From assembly GCF_003725995.1 (NCBI RefSeq), contig NZ_QIBX01000002.1, positions 1 to 64,000 of the forward strand: a stretch of 64,000 nt of DNA. Direction: 5' to 3'. This document shows positions 1 to 8,158 of this stretch, in pieces. The stretch is from Slackia equolifaciens (GTDB taxonomy: Bacteria; Actinomycetota; Coriobacteriia; Coriobacteriales; Eggerthellaceae). Each line of letters starts with the position of its first letter. Within the stretch, counting starts at the first letter, position 1. The translations under genes were made by a program, and so were the position numbers. A model generated the notes under the pieces. The model was not told where the DNA came from. It did not search any database and saw only the letters and a program-made list of their open reading frames with translations.

Positions 1-591
1 GCCGTCGATGTCGTGCCCCCACTTCAGGGCGCGGAAGAACCACGCGTCGGGATCGAAGTAGTAGCGGCTGCCGCCGACCGTCTGCCAGCCGCTCACGGCG
101 GCGCCGTCCGGCCCGAAGTAGGACTTCCCGCCGTCGGAGGCCCACGTGAGCAGACCGGTGAACATGGAGCAGTCGGAGTTGAAGTAGTAGAACTTCCCGC
201 CGATCTGGACGTTCCACCTCGCACCGTGGCACGCGTTCGCCGGGTCGAAGTAGTATCGCTTGCCGCCGACCGTCTGCCAGCCCGAGAGCGCCACGCCGTC
301 ATCGCCGAAGTAGCTTCTCGTTCCGTCGGAGTTCCACGTCACCCATCCGGTGACCATGCGGGACTGCTCGTCGAAGTAGTAGCGCTTGCCGTCGATGTCG
401 TGCCCCCACTTCAGGGCGCGGAAGAACCACGCGTCGGGATCGAAGTAGTAGCGGCTGCCGCCGACCGTCTGCCAGCCGCTCACGGCGGCGCCGTCCGGCC
501 CGAAGTAGGACTTCCCGCCGTCGGAGGCCCACGTGAGCAGACCGGTGAACATGGAGCAGTCGGAGTTGAAGTAGTAGAACTTCCCGCCGAT
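1..591 (-). repeat. Exact 204-bp direct repeat inside the wall-binding region
   Basis: Bases 1-204 and 388-591 are identical by eye, offset 387 bp (129 codons, in frame). The next bases diverge (ctggac against ttggtg). The unit covers roughly three wall-binding motifs. Because no synonymous change is seen, the duplication is recent or kept by gene conversion. The left copy may continue past the window edge. Confidence 0.9.
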
Positions 592-1911
592 TTGGTGGCC
601 CCATTTGAACGCGTAACCATCTTCTCCGAAGTAATAGCGCTTATCTTCTACATCTTTCCAAGAATTTATCAGCAAGGAGCCATCATCCAGAATGTACTTA
701 TAATTAGAACCCTCCTGGATCAACCCCGTTGCTTCTAAAGAGTCACCGAACCAAAAATTAATATCAATATTGCCAGAGATGCCATCGACTCCACCATTGG
801 ACATGCATTGCCACATTGAGTATTCGCCCGTATAGTCACACTGAGCGTTGTACTGAGCAACCCAGCGATCCCATTGGTTATATTCCGAGCTCGTAAGATA
901 GTTATTCCACCAATTAAGATTTGCATATACGCCAACATCATAGCCGGCCGACTCGATAATGCTTGCAAATGCTTTCGTCATGGCAAGCAAATCACTATTA
1001 GAAGCGAGCTTTTCATTGCCCTGATCATCAATTCCACAAGGACCCTTGCCGCTCTTGCTCTCCTGCTCAAGGTCGTAATACACCGGATACGCCAAATCAG
1101 AAGGACTCAAGCCAGCGGATCGCAGCAATCTTAGAACATGCTCCGCTTCAGACCTTCCAGTCGCAGCATCCCATCCATATGAGTAAATATATACGCCTAT
1201 ATCAAGCCCAGCAGCTCGCGCACCGTTCACGTATTCATAGAAATACGGGTCGTCCTGAGAAGGATCATCGCCGCCGTATCCTATACGAATAATCGCATAA
1301 TCAACGCCCGACGCTTTCACCCTGGACCAATCGATGTCACCATTCCATTGCGAAACATCTATGCCAAATGCGCTCGCGCCCTCAACGCGCATGCCATTGC
1401 TTCCAATATAAACGCCATCCTCTTCGGACCAAGTAACGGTCGAGGCTTTCGCAAATGCAGAAATCGCATTCGCTGGCACGCCATCGCTGAATCGCCAGCT
1501 ATTGGCAAATTGCGCTAAATCAATATCCTCATCGGAATCATCCGGCTCGATGACTTCTTCTTTATCGTTCGCTGGTTGAGATTCAGGCGCAGCCGACTCT
1601 TCACCTTCAGAACCAGACGAAAGCTCATTTTCCCCTTGAGTAGAGGAATCCTCCACGATCACCTCGTCGCCCTCTTCGGAAAAATCCATCGCATTCTCTT
1701 CAGAGTTTTCAGCGCCCGAAGAACTAGATCCAACACCAGCGTCGTTAATGGCAGGCACGTCTTCTGATGGGTTCCCCATTTGCACGTTATCGACGCTGAC
1801 GCCATCAGCCGCTTCTGCGGCATAAGCAATAGCAACCGGAGGCATCAGCTGGATAGTCAGCAATGATGCGACAAAGCAAGCTAGAACTTTAGAGCCAAAT
1901 GACTTCTTCAT
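1..1911 (-). CDS. Secreted GH25 muramidase (lysozyme) with cell-wall-binding repeats, 3' end beyond window
   Basis: Reading from ATG at 1911 (GAGGG ribosome site just upstream) gives 637 codons open to the window edge. Residues 1-34 are a signal peptide (MKKSFGSK, hydrophobic core, AYAAEA cleavage region). Residues about 40-140 are an acidic Ser/Glu/Asp-rich linker. From about 175 comes a GH25 domain: FGIDVSQWNGDIDW near its start, YPVYYDLEQ carrying the DxE acid pair, and VAQYNAQCDYTGEYSMWQ. GH25 enzymes cut the beta-1,4 bond between MurNAc and GlcNAc. The C-terminal third is a string of KxYYF/SRYYF repeats (choline/cell-wall-binding type, each with GWQTVGG or similar) that anchor to the wall. 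Function is inferred from these motifs. It lies next to teichoic acid genes, the likely ligand of the repeats. The missing 3' end should add more repeats. Confidence 0.9.
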   Translation of the reverse strand, partial: MKKSFGSKVLACFVASLLTIQLMPPVAIAYAAEAADGVSVDNVQMGNPSEDVPAINDAGVGSSSSGAENSEENAMDFSEEGDEVIVEDSSTQGENELSSGSEGEESAAPESQPANDKEEVIEPDDSDEDIDLAQFANSWRFSDGVPANAISAFAKASTVTWSEEDGVYIGSNGMRVEGASAFGIDVSQWNGDIDWSRVKASGVDYAIIRIGYGGDDPSQDDPYFYEYVNGARAAGLDIGVYIYSYGWDAATGRSEAEHVLRLLRSAGLSPSDLAYPVYYDLEQESKSGKGPCGIDDQGNEKLASNSDLLAMTKAFASIIESAGYDVGVYANLNWWNNYLTSSEYNQWDRWVAQYNAQCDYTGEYSMWQCMSNGGVDGISGNIDINFWFGDSLEATGLIQEGSNYKYILDDGSLLINSWKDVEDKRYYFGEDGYAFKWGHQIGGKFYYFNSDCSMFTGLLTWASDGGKSYFGPDGAAVSGWQTVGGSRYYFDPDAWFFRALKWGHDIDGKRYYFDEQSRMVTGWVTWNSDGTRSYFGDDGVALSGWQTVGGKRYYFDPANACHGARWNVQIGGKFYYFNSDCSMFTGLLTWASDGGKSYFGPDGAAVSGWQTVGGSRYYFDPDAWFFRALKWGHDIDG

Positions 1912-1931
1912 GCTGCACCCTCAAAATGAGA

Positions 1932-2387
1932 CTAGGACTTGAGCTCACGTTTCACATCGGTCGTGGAAATGCCTTCGGTACGATCAAGATAGACAACCTC
2001 GCAGTAGTCTTTGAGCGCTTCAAAGCGAGGATCGCCAGCCCAGTCGCCACCCATAACCACAACATCGATATTGTATTTTCGGATGTCATCAACTTTTTGT
2101 TCCCAGGTTTGCTCGGGTATTACGAGGTCAACGTAGCGAACAGCCTCGAGCATCTCTTTACGAACACCGTAAGAATAAAAACTCGACTTTCCTTTCGAGG
2201 CATTGAACTCATCAGTCGAAAGAGCGACAACGAGATAATCGCCCAATTGCGCAGCACGACGGAGCAAGCGTATATGTCCGTAGTGCAGCAAATCATACGT
2301 CCCGTACGTCAGAACGCGACGCAAACCTTTATAGTCATCCCCCGACGCAAAGCGAACCTGAGGTTCGGCGGTATTCAAATCGGTCAT
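1932..2387 (-). CDS. tagD: Glycerol-3-phosphate cytidylyltransferase (TagD family)
   Basis: A 151-residue nucleotidyltransferase: CTP plus sn-glycerol-3-phosphate gives CDP-glycerol, the donor for poly(glycerol-phosphate) teichoic acid. Visible motifs are TYGTYDLLHYGHIRLL (the HxGH nucleotide-binding signature) at about residues 27-42, a WEQKVDDIRKYNIDVVVMGGDW segment in two halves typical of TagD, and the RTEGISTT signature near the C-terminus. The family is about 130 residues; the extra length is an N-terminal stretch before RRVLTYG. The ATG has GGAGATGGA directly upstream. It lies downstream of the glycosyltransferase gene with 131 bp between. It works with GpsA (5034-6047), which supplies substrate, and the two glycerophosphotransferases at 9085-11758. 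A related sugar- or ribitol-phosphate cytidylyltransferase is possible, but context favours glycerol. Confidence 0.88.
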   Translation of the reverse strand: MTDLNTAEPQVRFASGDDYKGLRRVLTYGTYDLLHYGHIRLLRRAAQLGDYLVVALSTDEFNASKGKSSFYSYGVRKEMLEAVRYVDLVIPEQTWEQKVDDIRKYNIDVVVMGGDWAGDPRFEALKDYCEVVYLDRTEGISTTDVKRELKS

Positions 2388-2518
2388 TCCATCTCCTTAC
2401 AAACGGATGGTTTTACACGAATTTGATATTGTAGCCGATGAAGTCAATTAAATGCAGACATTCAGGCCCTCTTTAAGAAATACGGATGCAATCAACCCGT
2501 AGATACATGAAAGGATTA

Positions 2519-3523
2519 TCAGAAACCAGCAATTCGATACCTCACGCGAATCCAAAACGGGAGGGAGCGAAAAAGAATCTCCTGTTTACGGCTGGCATCG
2601 AAATCCTTCTTTATCCGCTTTTTTAGCCCTTTTACCCAACTATCTCTGAAATACTTCTCGAAAATGAGGATGAAGTCTTTTTTGAACTGCTTCAAAATTG
2701 GAGAAGACATCTCAACGCTGCTGCATTTTCTTAGGTAGTAGCCCAAAAGAACATAGAGCAGCTGCTGCCTCGTTGACTCAAAAATGCCATTTTCCTGATA
2801 TAGATGAATCACCTTTAAGCAGGCCTGAGGAATGTCAATTATCGTACTGTTTGCGCCAGAAATGGAATCAGGATTGCCAATGTAGTAATGATAGAGCGGC
2901 TCTCCAACCGCAGAAACACAAGAGGTATACAATTTGCATCTGCTGAGGAACAAAAAATCTTCCGCATGAGAGAAGTTGGTATCAAGACGGATGCCGTGCC
3001 CTTCGATTAATTGCCGTCTGATTATTTTGTCGCACATAAGCGGCCCGACACGTTTAACGATGCTCGGATTTGAGAAAGCGTTTCCATCCAACACATCATA
3101 CTTAGGAACATGAGAACGCAGCTCAACGCCAGAGCTGGCATCCAAATACAAACGACCGCAAGACACAATATCCGAATTGTACTTATCACCGCTAGCAACC
3201 ATTTTCTCAAGCATAGTGGCATCGATCGTGTCATCGGAGTCCACAAATGCAATATACCTGCCAGTCGAATTCAGGAGCCCTAGATTCCTTGCAGAGGATG
3301 GGCCGCCATTTTCCTGATGGAAAACCCGACACGTCTTTTTGCAGCCCGAGGCGTAATTCTTGGCAATTTGCAGGCCCCCATCCGTCGACCCGTCGTCAAC
3401 CAGAACTATTTCAATATCCTGGAGCGTTTGGTTCTCTACGCTCTTGAGACACCTTAACAATGTCTCAGAAGAGTTAAAAAATGGGATGATCACAGAAACG
3501 CTCGGTTGTCTGGCTGTTTCCAT
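2519..3523 (-). CDS. Family 2 glycosyltransferase
   Basis: A 334-residue GT-A fold transferase. The N-terminus has SVSVIIPFFNSSETLLRC, then EIVLVDDGSTDGG (nucleotide-sugar DDGS motif, about residues 38-50), NGGPSSARNLGL, and FVDSDDTID (DxD metal site, about 92-100). The C-terminal third is basic and lacks clear membrane spans, with a short KGLKKRIKKDF amphipathic run, so it probably sits at the membrane face. Substrate cannot be read from sequence. Its place between tagD and gpsA suggests that it decorates or extends a wall polymer. The start ATG has only a weak ribosome site. Base composition here is AT-richer than in the housekeeping genes, as is common for surface-polysaccharide genes acquired by transfer. 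Confidence 0.85.
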   Translation of the reverse strand: METARQPSVSVIIPFFNSSETLLRCLKSVENQTLQDIEIVLVDDGSTDGGLQIAKNYASGCKKTCRVFHQENGGPSSARNLGLLNSTGRYIAFVDSDDTIDATMLEKMVASGDKYNSDIVSCGRLYLDASSGVELRSHVPKYDVLDGNAFSNPSIVKRVGPLMCDKIIRRQLIEGHGIRLDTNFSHAEDFLFLSRCKLYTSCVSAVGEPLYHYYIGNPDSISGANSTIIDIPQACLKVIHLYQENGIFESTRQQLLYVLLGYYLRKCSSVEMSSPILKQFKKDFILIFEKYFRDSWVKGLKKRIKKDFDASRKQEILFRSLPFWIRVRYRIAGF

Positions 3524-3808
3524 AGTCTCAATACCTTTCGAAAGAACAGCGAGTCGGATAGCGTCAATTCAAATACACGCAGCCGATCGATTGTATGCCC
3601 GGTTATCAGAATAGCACCCGTCATCATGACGGCGATAGCCATCGATGTAAATCCGCCCATATCGCATTACCCAAGAATCTAAGCCGACGAAAAACCCTCC
3701 TTGTGGGAGATGACTCCAAGAATGGATTGTTTATGCTTCGTAACTATATTTACTGTTTCTTTGATATTCAAACCTTCAATACCGCATCAGTCAAAAGGTG
3801 GAAACGGA
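3524..3808. other. Intergenic, nothing recognised
   Basis: The 285 bp between the GT2 start and the acyltransferase remnant are AT-rich. I see no conserved product in either strand, no clear terminator, and no strong promoter. Short open frames here do not resemble proteins. Confidence 0.5.
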
Positions 3809-4356
3809 ATGGCGATGAAAGAATGCATTCATTTCTTTGACTATCTTAAGGACATTCTTATCTTCCTTGTAGTGTTTAGGCACTACGCACTGCCAATCAC
3901 GCATCGAGCCCAGCAATGGATGAACTATATGAGTATATTTACCTGTTCCATATGCCTCTATTCGTGTGTGTGTCGGGCTTTTTTGCAAAATCAACCGTCA
4001 AGAATGGCTGCCTTCGTGCCGAGTTGATTTCCTCAATCGTAGCATTGGCGATTTCGTTCCAGCTTGTGCTCATCACAATTGAGCATCATGGCGGCCCCAT
4101 CACCAAAACGCCCCTGTCTTTCGAATCGGCTCCCTGGTACTTGATCGCGCTTGCCGTCTGGCACCAGCTCACTCCACTCTTCTCGTAGAAGCGTCCCATC
4201 GCAGCAATCGCTATATCCGTTTTCGCAGCGCTCGAAATCAACCGTTTGACTCAACAGGAAATTGTCTTGCTATTCTTGCTATCTTTCGTTCCGTAGTATT
4301 CCCTCTTTTTCCTGCTTAGCCATTACTTCCTGAGACCGAAAAGGCAGGATGCCTAG
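3809..4356 (+). pseudogene. Decayed acyltransferase-3 family membrane protein (fucose 4-O-acetylase-like)
   Basis: Reading from ATG 3809 gives MAMKECIHFFDYLKDILIF followed by LVVFRHYALPITHRAQQ, the typical first helix of acyltransferase-3 proteins with its conserved His. The reading frame shifts near 3910-3916 and resumes as MDELYEYIYLFHMPLF, VCVSGFFAKS and PWYLIALAVWHQLTPLF. In that second frame there are in-frame TAG codons at 4186-4188 and 4294-4296, yet recognisable sequence continues on both sides (RPIAAIAISVFAALEINR, then LFFLLSHYFL) to TAG 4354-4356. One frameshift, two nonsense codons and loss of the C-terminal half mark it as dead. An intact relative would O-acetylate a surface sugar. 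Its plus orientation is opposite to the flanking genes. Confidence 0.85.
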
Positions 4357-4395
4357 CACCCTGCCTCAGGCGCGCGAATGGCCAGCCTACTAACG

Positions 4396-4707
4396 TTATC
4401 GCCCGCTTATGACTATCGAGGCATAATCCTGACTTTGGTGGAAAATGTGCGAAATAACAATGCTATCGTCCTCTTTGAAATAGAGCACAATGCAATTCTT
4501 CATGATAACGGCCCTATACCCAAGTCGAGCCAGCACGTCAAATCTCGAAAGACCATGCTCCACGATACCGTCTTCGAGCTCCTGAAGGAGACCCTCCCAT
4601 TCATCCAAGAAGGCCCCTGCGGTATTGGGGCCAAAAATTAGCAGATACGCAACGATAGATTCGAGTTCTTTCAGCGCAGTAGGCTGAATGCGCACTTTAT
4701 AAACCAT
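4396..4707 (-). CDS. RelE/ParE-family toxin
   Basis: 103 residues, MVYKVRIQPTALKELESIVAYL at the N-terminus, then a long helix region (AGAFLDEWEGLLQELEDG) and the strand set YRAVIMKNCIVLYFKEDDS and VISHIFHQSQDY. This is the size and strand pattern of the RelE/ParE superfamily (ParE-like plasmid stabilisation proteins), which either cleave mRNA on the ribosome or poison gyrase. I cannot tell which from sequence. Its start overlaps the 3' end of the antitoxin gene by 11 bp, the usual coupling for this class with the antitoxin translated first. Confidence 0.85.
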   Translation of the reverse strand: MVYKVRIQPTALKELESIVAYLLIFGPNTAGAFLDEWEGLLQELEDGIVEHGLSRFDVLARLGYRAVIMKNCIVLYFKEDDSIVISHIFHQSQDYASIVISGR

Positions 4708-4966
4708 ATTTATCCCTCAGGGATTTCGTAGCCTCTAGAGCATCGGAATGAAGTCCCTCGGCACGTTCGTGCTCAGAAATCATAATGCGCTCAAGCAGAC
4801 GGGCACGTGCATCCGCCTGCTCCCAGCGACTGAAATCCGAGCTCTTGACGCACACGAAGCGATCGTATCCGTTTTTTGTCACCGTTACTGGAGTGGGGCT
4901 TTCTGCAACCATTTTGTCAAATGCGGCAGTATCTCTGAGATCTTTAATCGGAACGCAAAGGGACAT
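4697..4966 (-). CDS. Phd/YefM-family antitoxin
   Basis: 89 residues beginning MSLCVPIKDLRDTAAFDKMV, then SPTPVTVTKNGYDRFVCVKSSD, the classic Phd/YefM N-terminal DNA-binding fold (strand, helix, PVxVTKNGxxxxVVxS). The C-terminal part is charged and helical, the usual toxin-neutralising tail. ATG has AAAGGAG 6 nt upstream. It is the first gene of the toxin-antitoxin pair and probably represses it from the palindrome at 5003-5018. Confidence 0.88.
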   Translation of the reverse strand: MSLCVPIKDLRDTAAFDKMVAESPTPVTVTKNGYDRFVCVKSSDFSRWEQADARARLLERIMISEHERAEGLHSDALEATKSLRDKYGL

Positions 4967-5002
4967 GTCTCGCTCCTTTCAAGAGGCATAAATTAGTACA
5001 TT

Positions 5003-5018
5003 ATTATTGCACAATAAT
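5003..5018. promoter_or_regulatory. Palindrome, probable antitoxin operator
   Basis: ATTATTGCACAATAAT is a perfect 16-bp palindrome (7-bp half sites, 2-bp centre) 37 bp upstream of the antitoxin start and just past the end of gpsA. Phd/YefM proteins bind such palindromes to repress their own operons. The assignment is by position and symmetry only. Confidence 0.5.
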
Positions 5019-5033
5019 GACCATTTTGCCACT

Positions 5034-6047
5034 CTACCGCTCTTTTGTAAGCTCTCGTCCCATGAGACCCGCAGCAGCCTCTTCGATGGTCACATCTTTA
5101 TTGAGAAGCTTCTTAACCATCTCCATAATGGGCAGCTCCACGCCCTTTTCATGGCCGAGTCGCAGCAGGGGCTCGAGCGCATGCGCGCCCTCCACAACCA
5201 TGTGACGACGCTTCTCATAGTCCTCGACGCTAACGCCCTCGCGAGCAAACGCTTCGCCGTACATTCCATTACGCGAATGGAGGGAGTTGCATGTCGCATT
5301 CAAGTCGCCAACGCCCGCGAGCCCCATACACGTACTCAGCTTGCCTCCGCACGCTTCAGCAAGACGCACAATCTCTGCGAGGCCACGCGTAATGAGCACC
5401 GACACCGCATTGTCGCCAAACCCAGCACCGCGCGTGATGCCGCAGGCGATAGCAATAACGTTCTTGGAGGCGCCGCACAGGCTCACGCCCACCGGATCAT
5501 TCGACACATACACGCGAAAGAAGTCGTTGGAAATCAGGTTCTGGAAGTACTCGGCAACCGACTCATTGGAACATGCAACCGTCGCTCCCGCATAAGCACC
5601 CCTGGACAGCTCCTCGGCATGATTGGGACCGGAGAGTACGGCAACTCTATCGCGATTGCCGATTTCCTCCACCACGGCATCGAGAAGAAGCTTGCCGCCC
5701 GAAAGATCGATACCCTTGGAAAGAATGACCACGGGGGTTTCGCTTGAAATAACGTCGGCAATGCCTAGCGCTGCATCGACCACCGCAAAAGAAGGCGTCA
5801 CGATAATTACCGACTGACAGTTTTTTACTGCCTCAGCGACAACGCTCGTCGCTCGAACACCCGCAAGGTCGCAATCGCTCAAGAAGGAAGGGTTGTGAGC
5901 GGTCTCATTAATCGCCCGTGCGTCATCGGGATCGTAGCACCAGAGGTTGACCTCATATCCGGACTGGCGCAGCATCCACGAAACGGCGGTGCCGAACGAC
6001 CCCGCCCCAATAACAGCAACGGGGGCAGAAGCATCAATAGAAGTCAT
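5034..6047 (-). CDS. gpsA: NAD(P)-dependent glycerol-3-phosphate dehydrogenase
   Basis: 337 residues, full length for GpsA. It reduces dihydroxyacetone phosphate to sn-glycerol-3-phosphate for phospholipid and teichoic acid synthesis, in the cytoplasm. Motifs: VAVIGAGSFGTAVSWML (Rossmann GxGxxG, residues 10-26), NPSFLSDCDL, VILSKGID, VLSGPNHAEE (about 140), GASKNVIAIACG with the catalytic Lys (about 192), GLAGVGDLNATC, RNGMYGEAF, and the C-terminal ELPIMEMVKKLL segment. It follows tagO at 111 bp in the same direction. This placement suggests that it feeds TagD with precursor. It may be a dedicated envelope copy or the only copy; the window cannot tell. Confidence 0.95.
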   Translation of the reverse strand: MTSIDASAPVAVIGAGSFGTAVSWMLRQSGYEVNLWCYDPDDARAINETAHNPSFLSDCDLAGVRATSVVAEAVKNCQSVIIVTPSFAVVDAALGIADVISSETPVVILSKGIDLSGGKLLLDAVVEEIGNRDRVAVLSGPNHAEELSRGAYAGATVACSNESVAEYFQNLISNDFFRVYVSNDPVGVSLCGASKNVIAIACGITRGAGFGDNAVSVLITRGLAEIVRLAEACGGKLSTCMGLAGVGDLNATCNSLHSRNGMYGEAFAREGVSVEDYEKRRHMVVEGAHALEPLLRLGHEKGVELPIMEMVKKLLNKDVTIEEAAAGLMGRELTKER

Positions 6048-6157
6048 GTGAAATTCCCTTCGCAGATATCACGCGTACACAGCAAAGCACAATGCAATGC
6101 GCTTGGCGCCAGCACAACCGATATAGCAAGCGATTGGAGCGAGAGCGGCCCCGGAGG

Positions 6158-7348
6158 CTACCGATTCTCCTTCTTACTTTCACCCGCGGTTTCACCTCGC
6201 CCCTCCCCCTTCAAGGGCTCGTTTGCGCGACGGACTGCTCGCGGGGAGCGCTTACTGTAGTGATGGCGCAACACCGGTTCAAAGATGCCCAGCTTAAGCA
6301 GCACAGCAAACGACACCACAGCCAGCAGCAGGAACACCAAAAACACCTTTACGCCCGAGGTATTGGAAATCATATACGCGCCCAATGCCAAAAACGCCGT
6401 CCACGCATACACAATCAGCACCGATTTACGCGGCGTGAAGCCCTCGCGCAAAAGCTTGTGGTGCAGATGCTTCGCATCGGCCTGCTGGATGGGCTGGTGG
6501 TTCTTCAGGCGCCGCACGATGGCAACGAAGGTGTCCATGATAGGAATGGCGGCAATGATGAGCGACGCCGCCAGCACCACGATAGTCGGCGATCGGATCA
6601 CGCCTAAAAGCGAGATGACGCCGAGCATGGCTCCCAAAAACAGCGAGCCCGAGTCGCCCATGAAGATGCTCGCCGGGGCAAAGTTGTAACGCAAGAATGC
6701 AAGCGTCGCGCCCAAAAGCACGATGGCGAACATGGCCGTCTCGGCGCGGAACTTGCCGATGGCAATCATAAACAGCGCGAACGACGCAATAGCCGTAATG
6801 CCCGCCGCAAGCCCGTCCAAACCGTCTACCAGGTTGATCACATTCATGAACGCCACCAGGTAGAACACCGTGAGCGGATACGCAAACCAACCGAACTCGA
6901 TGAAACCCGGCGCAAACGGGTTCTTGATGGACGCCAGCAAAACGCCGCTCGCCACGATGATGCAAGCACCCACGATCTGTCCGAGGAGCTTCATGCGCGG
7001 CTTGAGCGATTTCACGTCATCGATTGCGCCCACAAGGCACACCACCGTAAGACCCGCCAGCACCCCCACGTAATTCACCTGAAGGAAGCGCGCGGAACGA
7101 TACAGCTCGTGCCAATCGAACACCACTTCGCCCACGAGCTCGAAGATCAATGCGGCCATAACGCCCATGAACATGGCGATGCCGCCCATGCGGGGCATGG
7201 GGGTCTTGTTCACGCGCCGCGCCGAAGGGTAGTCAATCGCATTGAACTTAAACGCGATGCGCTTTGCCAGCGGCACGCAGAGATACGTGACGACAAAAGC
7301 AATGCCGCCCAGGCACAGCAGGTGGATAATCTGTGGCGAGATGCTCAT
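6158..7348 (-). CDS. tagO: Undecaprenyl-phosphate GlcNAc-1-phosphate transferase (TagO/WecA)
   Basis: 396-residue polytopic membrane protein of the MraY/WecA family. It starts a lipid-linked polymer by moving GlcNAc-1-phosphate from UDP-GlcNAc to undecaprenyl phosphate. Key motifs: KRIAFKFNAIDYPSARRVNK, MPRMGGIAMFMG, NVINLVDGLDGLAAGI (catalytic DD-like aspartates), FMGDSGSLFLGAM, and HLHHKLLREG (the C-terminal HHHxxL-type loop of WecA enzymes). About eleven hydrophobic spans alternate with these loops. The ATG directly follows the TAG of the ABC ATPase gene upstream, so the two are co-transcribed and probably translationally coupled. The last 30 residues are a charged tail after the family domain. 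Context (tagD, glycerophosphotransferases, TagGH) supports TagO rather than an O-antigen role. Confidence 0.92.
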   Translation of the reverse strand: MSISPQIIHLLCLGGIAFVVTYLCVPLAKRIAFKFNAIDYPSARRVNKTPMPRMGGIAMFMGVMAALIFELVGEVVFDWHELYRSARFLQVNYVGVLAGLTVVCLVGAIDDVKSLKPRMKLLGQIVGACIIVASGVLLASIKNPFAPGFIEFGWFAYPLTVFYLVAFMNVINLVDGLDGLAAGITAIASFALFMIAIGKFRAETAMFAIVLLGATLAFLRYNFAPASIFMGDSGSLFLGAMLGVISLLGVIRSPTIVVLAASLIIAAIPIMDTFVAIVRRLKNHQPIQQADAKHLHHKLLREGFTPRKSVLIVYAWTAFLALGAYMISNTSGVKVFLVFLLLAVVSFAVLLKLGIFEPVLRHHYSKRSPRAVRRANEPLKGEGRGETAGESKKENR

Positions 7349-8158
7349 CTACGAATTCCGCTTCTCATAGAACTCGATGGCGCTCTTGATATCGCCCTCA
7401 TAGATGTCCTTGCCGTGCTCAAGCACGATTCCGCGCTTGCAGAACTCCTTGGCGGATGCCGAGGAATGCGTTACGAACAGGACCGTCACGTGCGAGTCGG
7501 ACATAATCTCATGCACGCGCTTTAAGCACTTCTTGGAAAAACGTCGATCGCCCACAGACAGCGCTTCGTCCACGACAAGAATATCGGGCTTGATCGAACT
7601 CGCAAACGCGAATCCAAGACGAGCCTTCATGCCGCTCGAATAGGTGCGCATAGGCTGATCGATGTAATCACCCAGCTCTGCGAATTCGATGATATCCGGC
7701 TCAAGCTCTTTGATTTCCTGATTAGAAAGGCCCCATAGCTGCCCGCGGAACGCGATATTCTCACGCCCGGAAAGCTGCGGATCGAAGCCGGCAGAAAGCT
7801 CGAGCAGCGCGCTCACGCGCCCATGGACCGTCACGCGCCCTTGCGTCGGATACGACACCCCTGTAATGATTTTGAGTGCGGTGGATTTGCCTGCGCCGTT
7901 GTTACCCAAAAACGCCACGGCCTCACCGCGTTTGATAGTAAACGAAAGGTCGTCATTGGCATTGACCCTCTTGAATGGAACCTTTTTCAAAAACGTTGCC
8001 AAAAAACGTGCACGATCGCTCTTAAACAGCTTGTACGTCTTAGTAACATGCTCAAATTGAATTGCCACTTCGGCATTGGAATCATTATCGCGCACCACCG
8101 AGGGGCGCGCAAACTCCTGCGGAATGGAGGCGGCAATGTTGGTATCGCTAGATGACAT
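7349..8158 (-). CDS. tagH: ABC transporter ATPase for polymer export (TagH/RfbE-like)
   Basis: About 269 residues. Walker A is GNNGAGKST (about residue 72), signature YSSGMKARLGFAFA, Walker B DILVVDEALSVGD, and switch His in VLFVTHSS. YSSGM in place of LSGGQ is the hallmark of ABC-2 exporters of teichoic acid and O-antigen. Two ATGs are possible; the one at 8158 (MSSSDTN) is preferred because the upstream one at 8167 abuts its ribosome site. The gene overlaps the permease end by 11 bp, so the pair is coupled. Compared with Bacillus TagH it lacks a long C-terminal extension and is only the nucleotide-binding domain. It energises export of the undecaprenyl-linked polymer. Confidence 0.9.
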   Translation of the reverse strand: MSSSDTNIAASIPQEFARPSVVRDNDSNAEVAIQFEHVTKTYKLFKSDRARFLATFLKKVPFKRVNANDDLSFTIKRGEAVAFLGNNGAGKSTALKIITGVSYPTQGRVTVHGRVSALLELSAGFDPQLSGRENIAFRGQLWGLSNQEIKELEPDIIEFAELGDYIDQPMRTYSSGMKARLGFAFASSIKPDILVVDEALSVGDRRFSKKCLKRVHEIMSDSHVTVLFVTHSSASAKEFCKRGIVLEHGKDIYEGDIKSAIEFYEKRNS

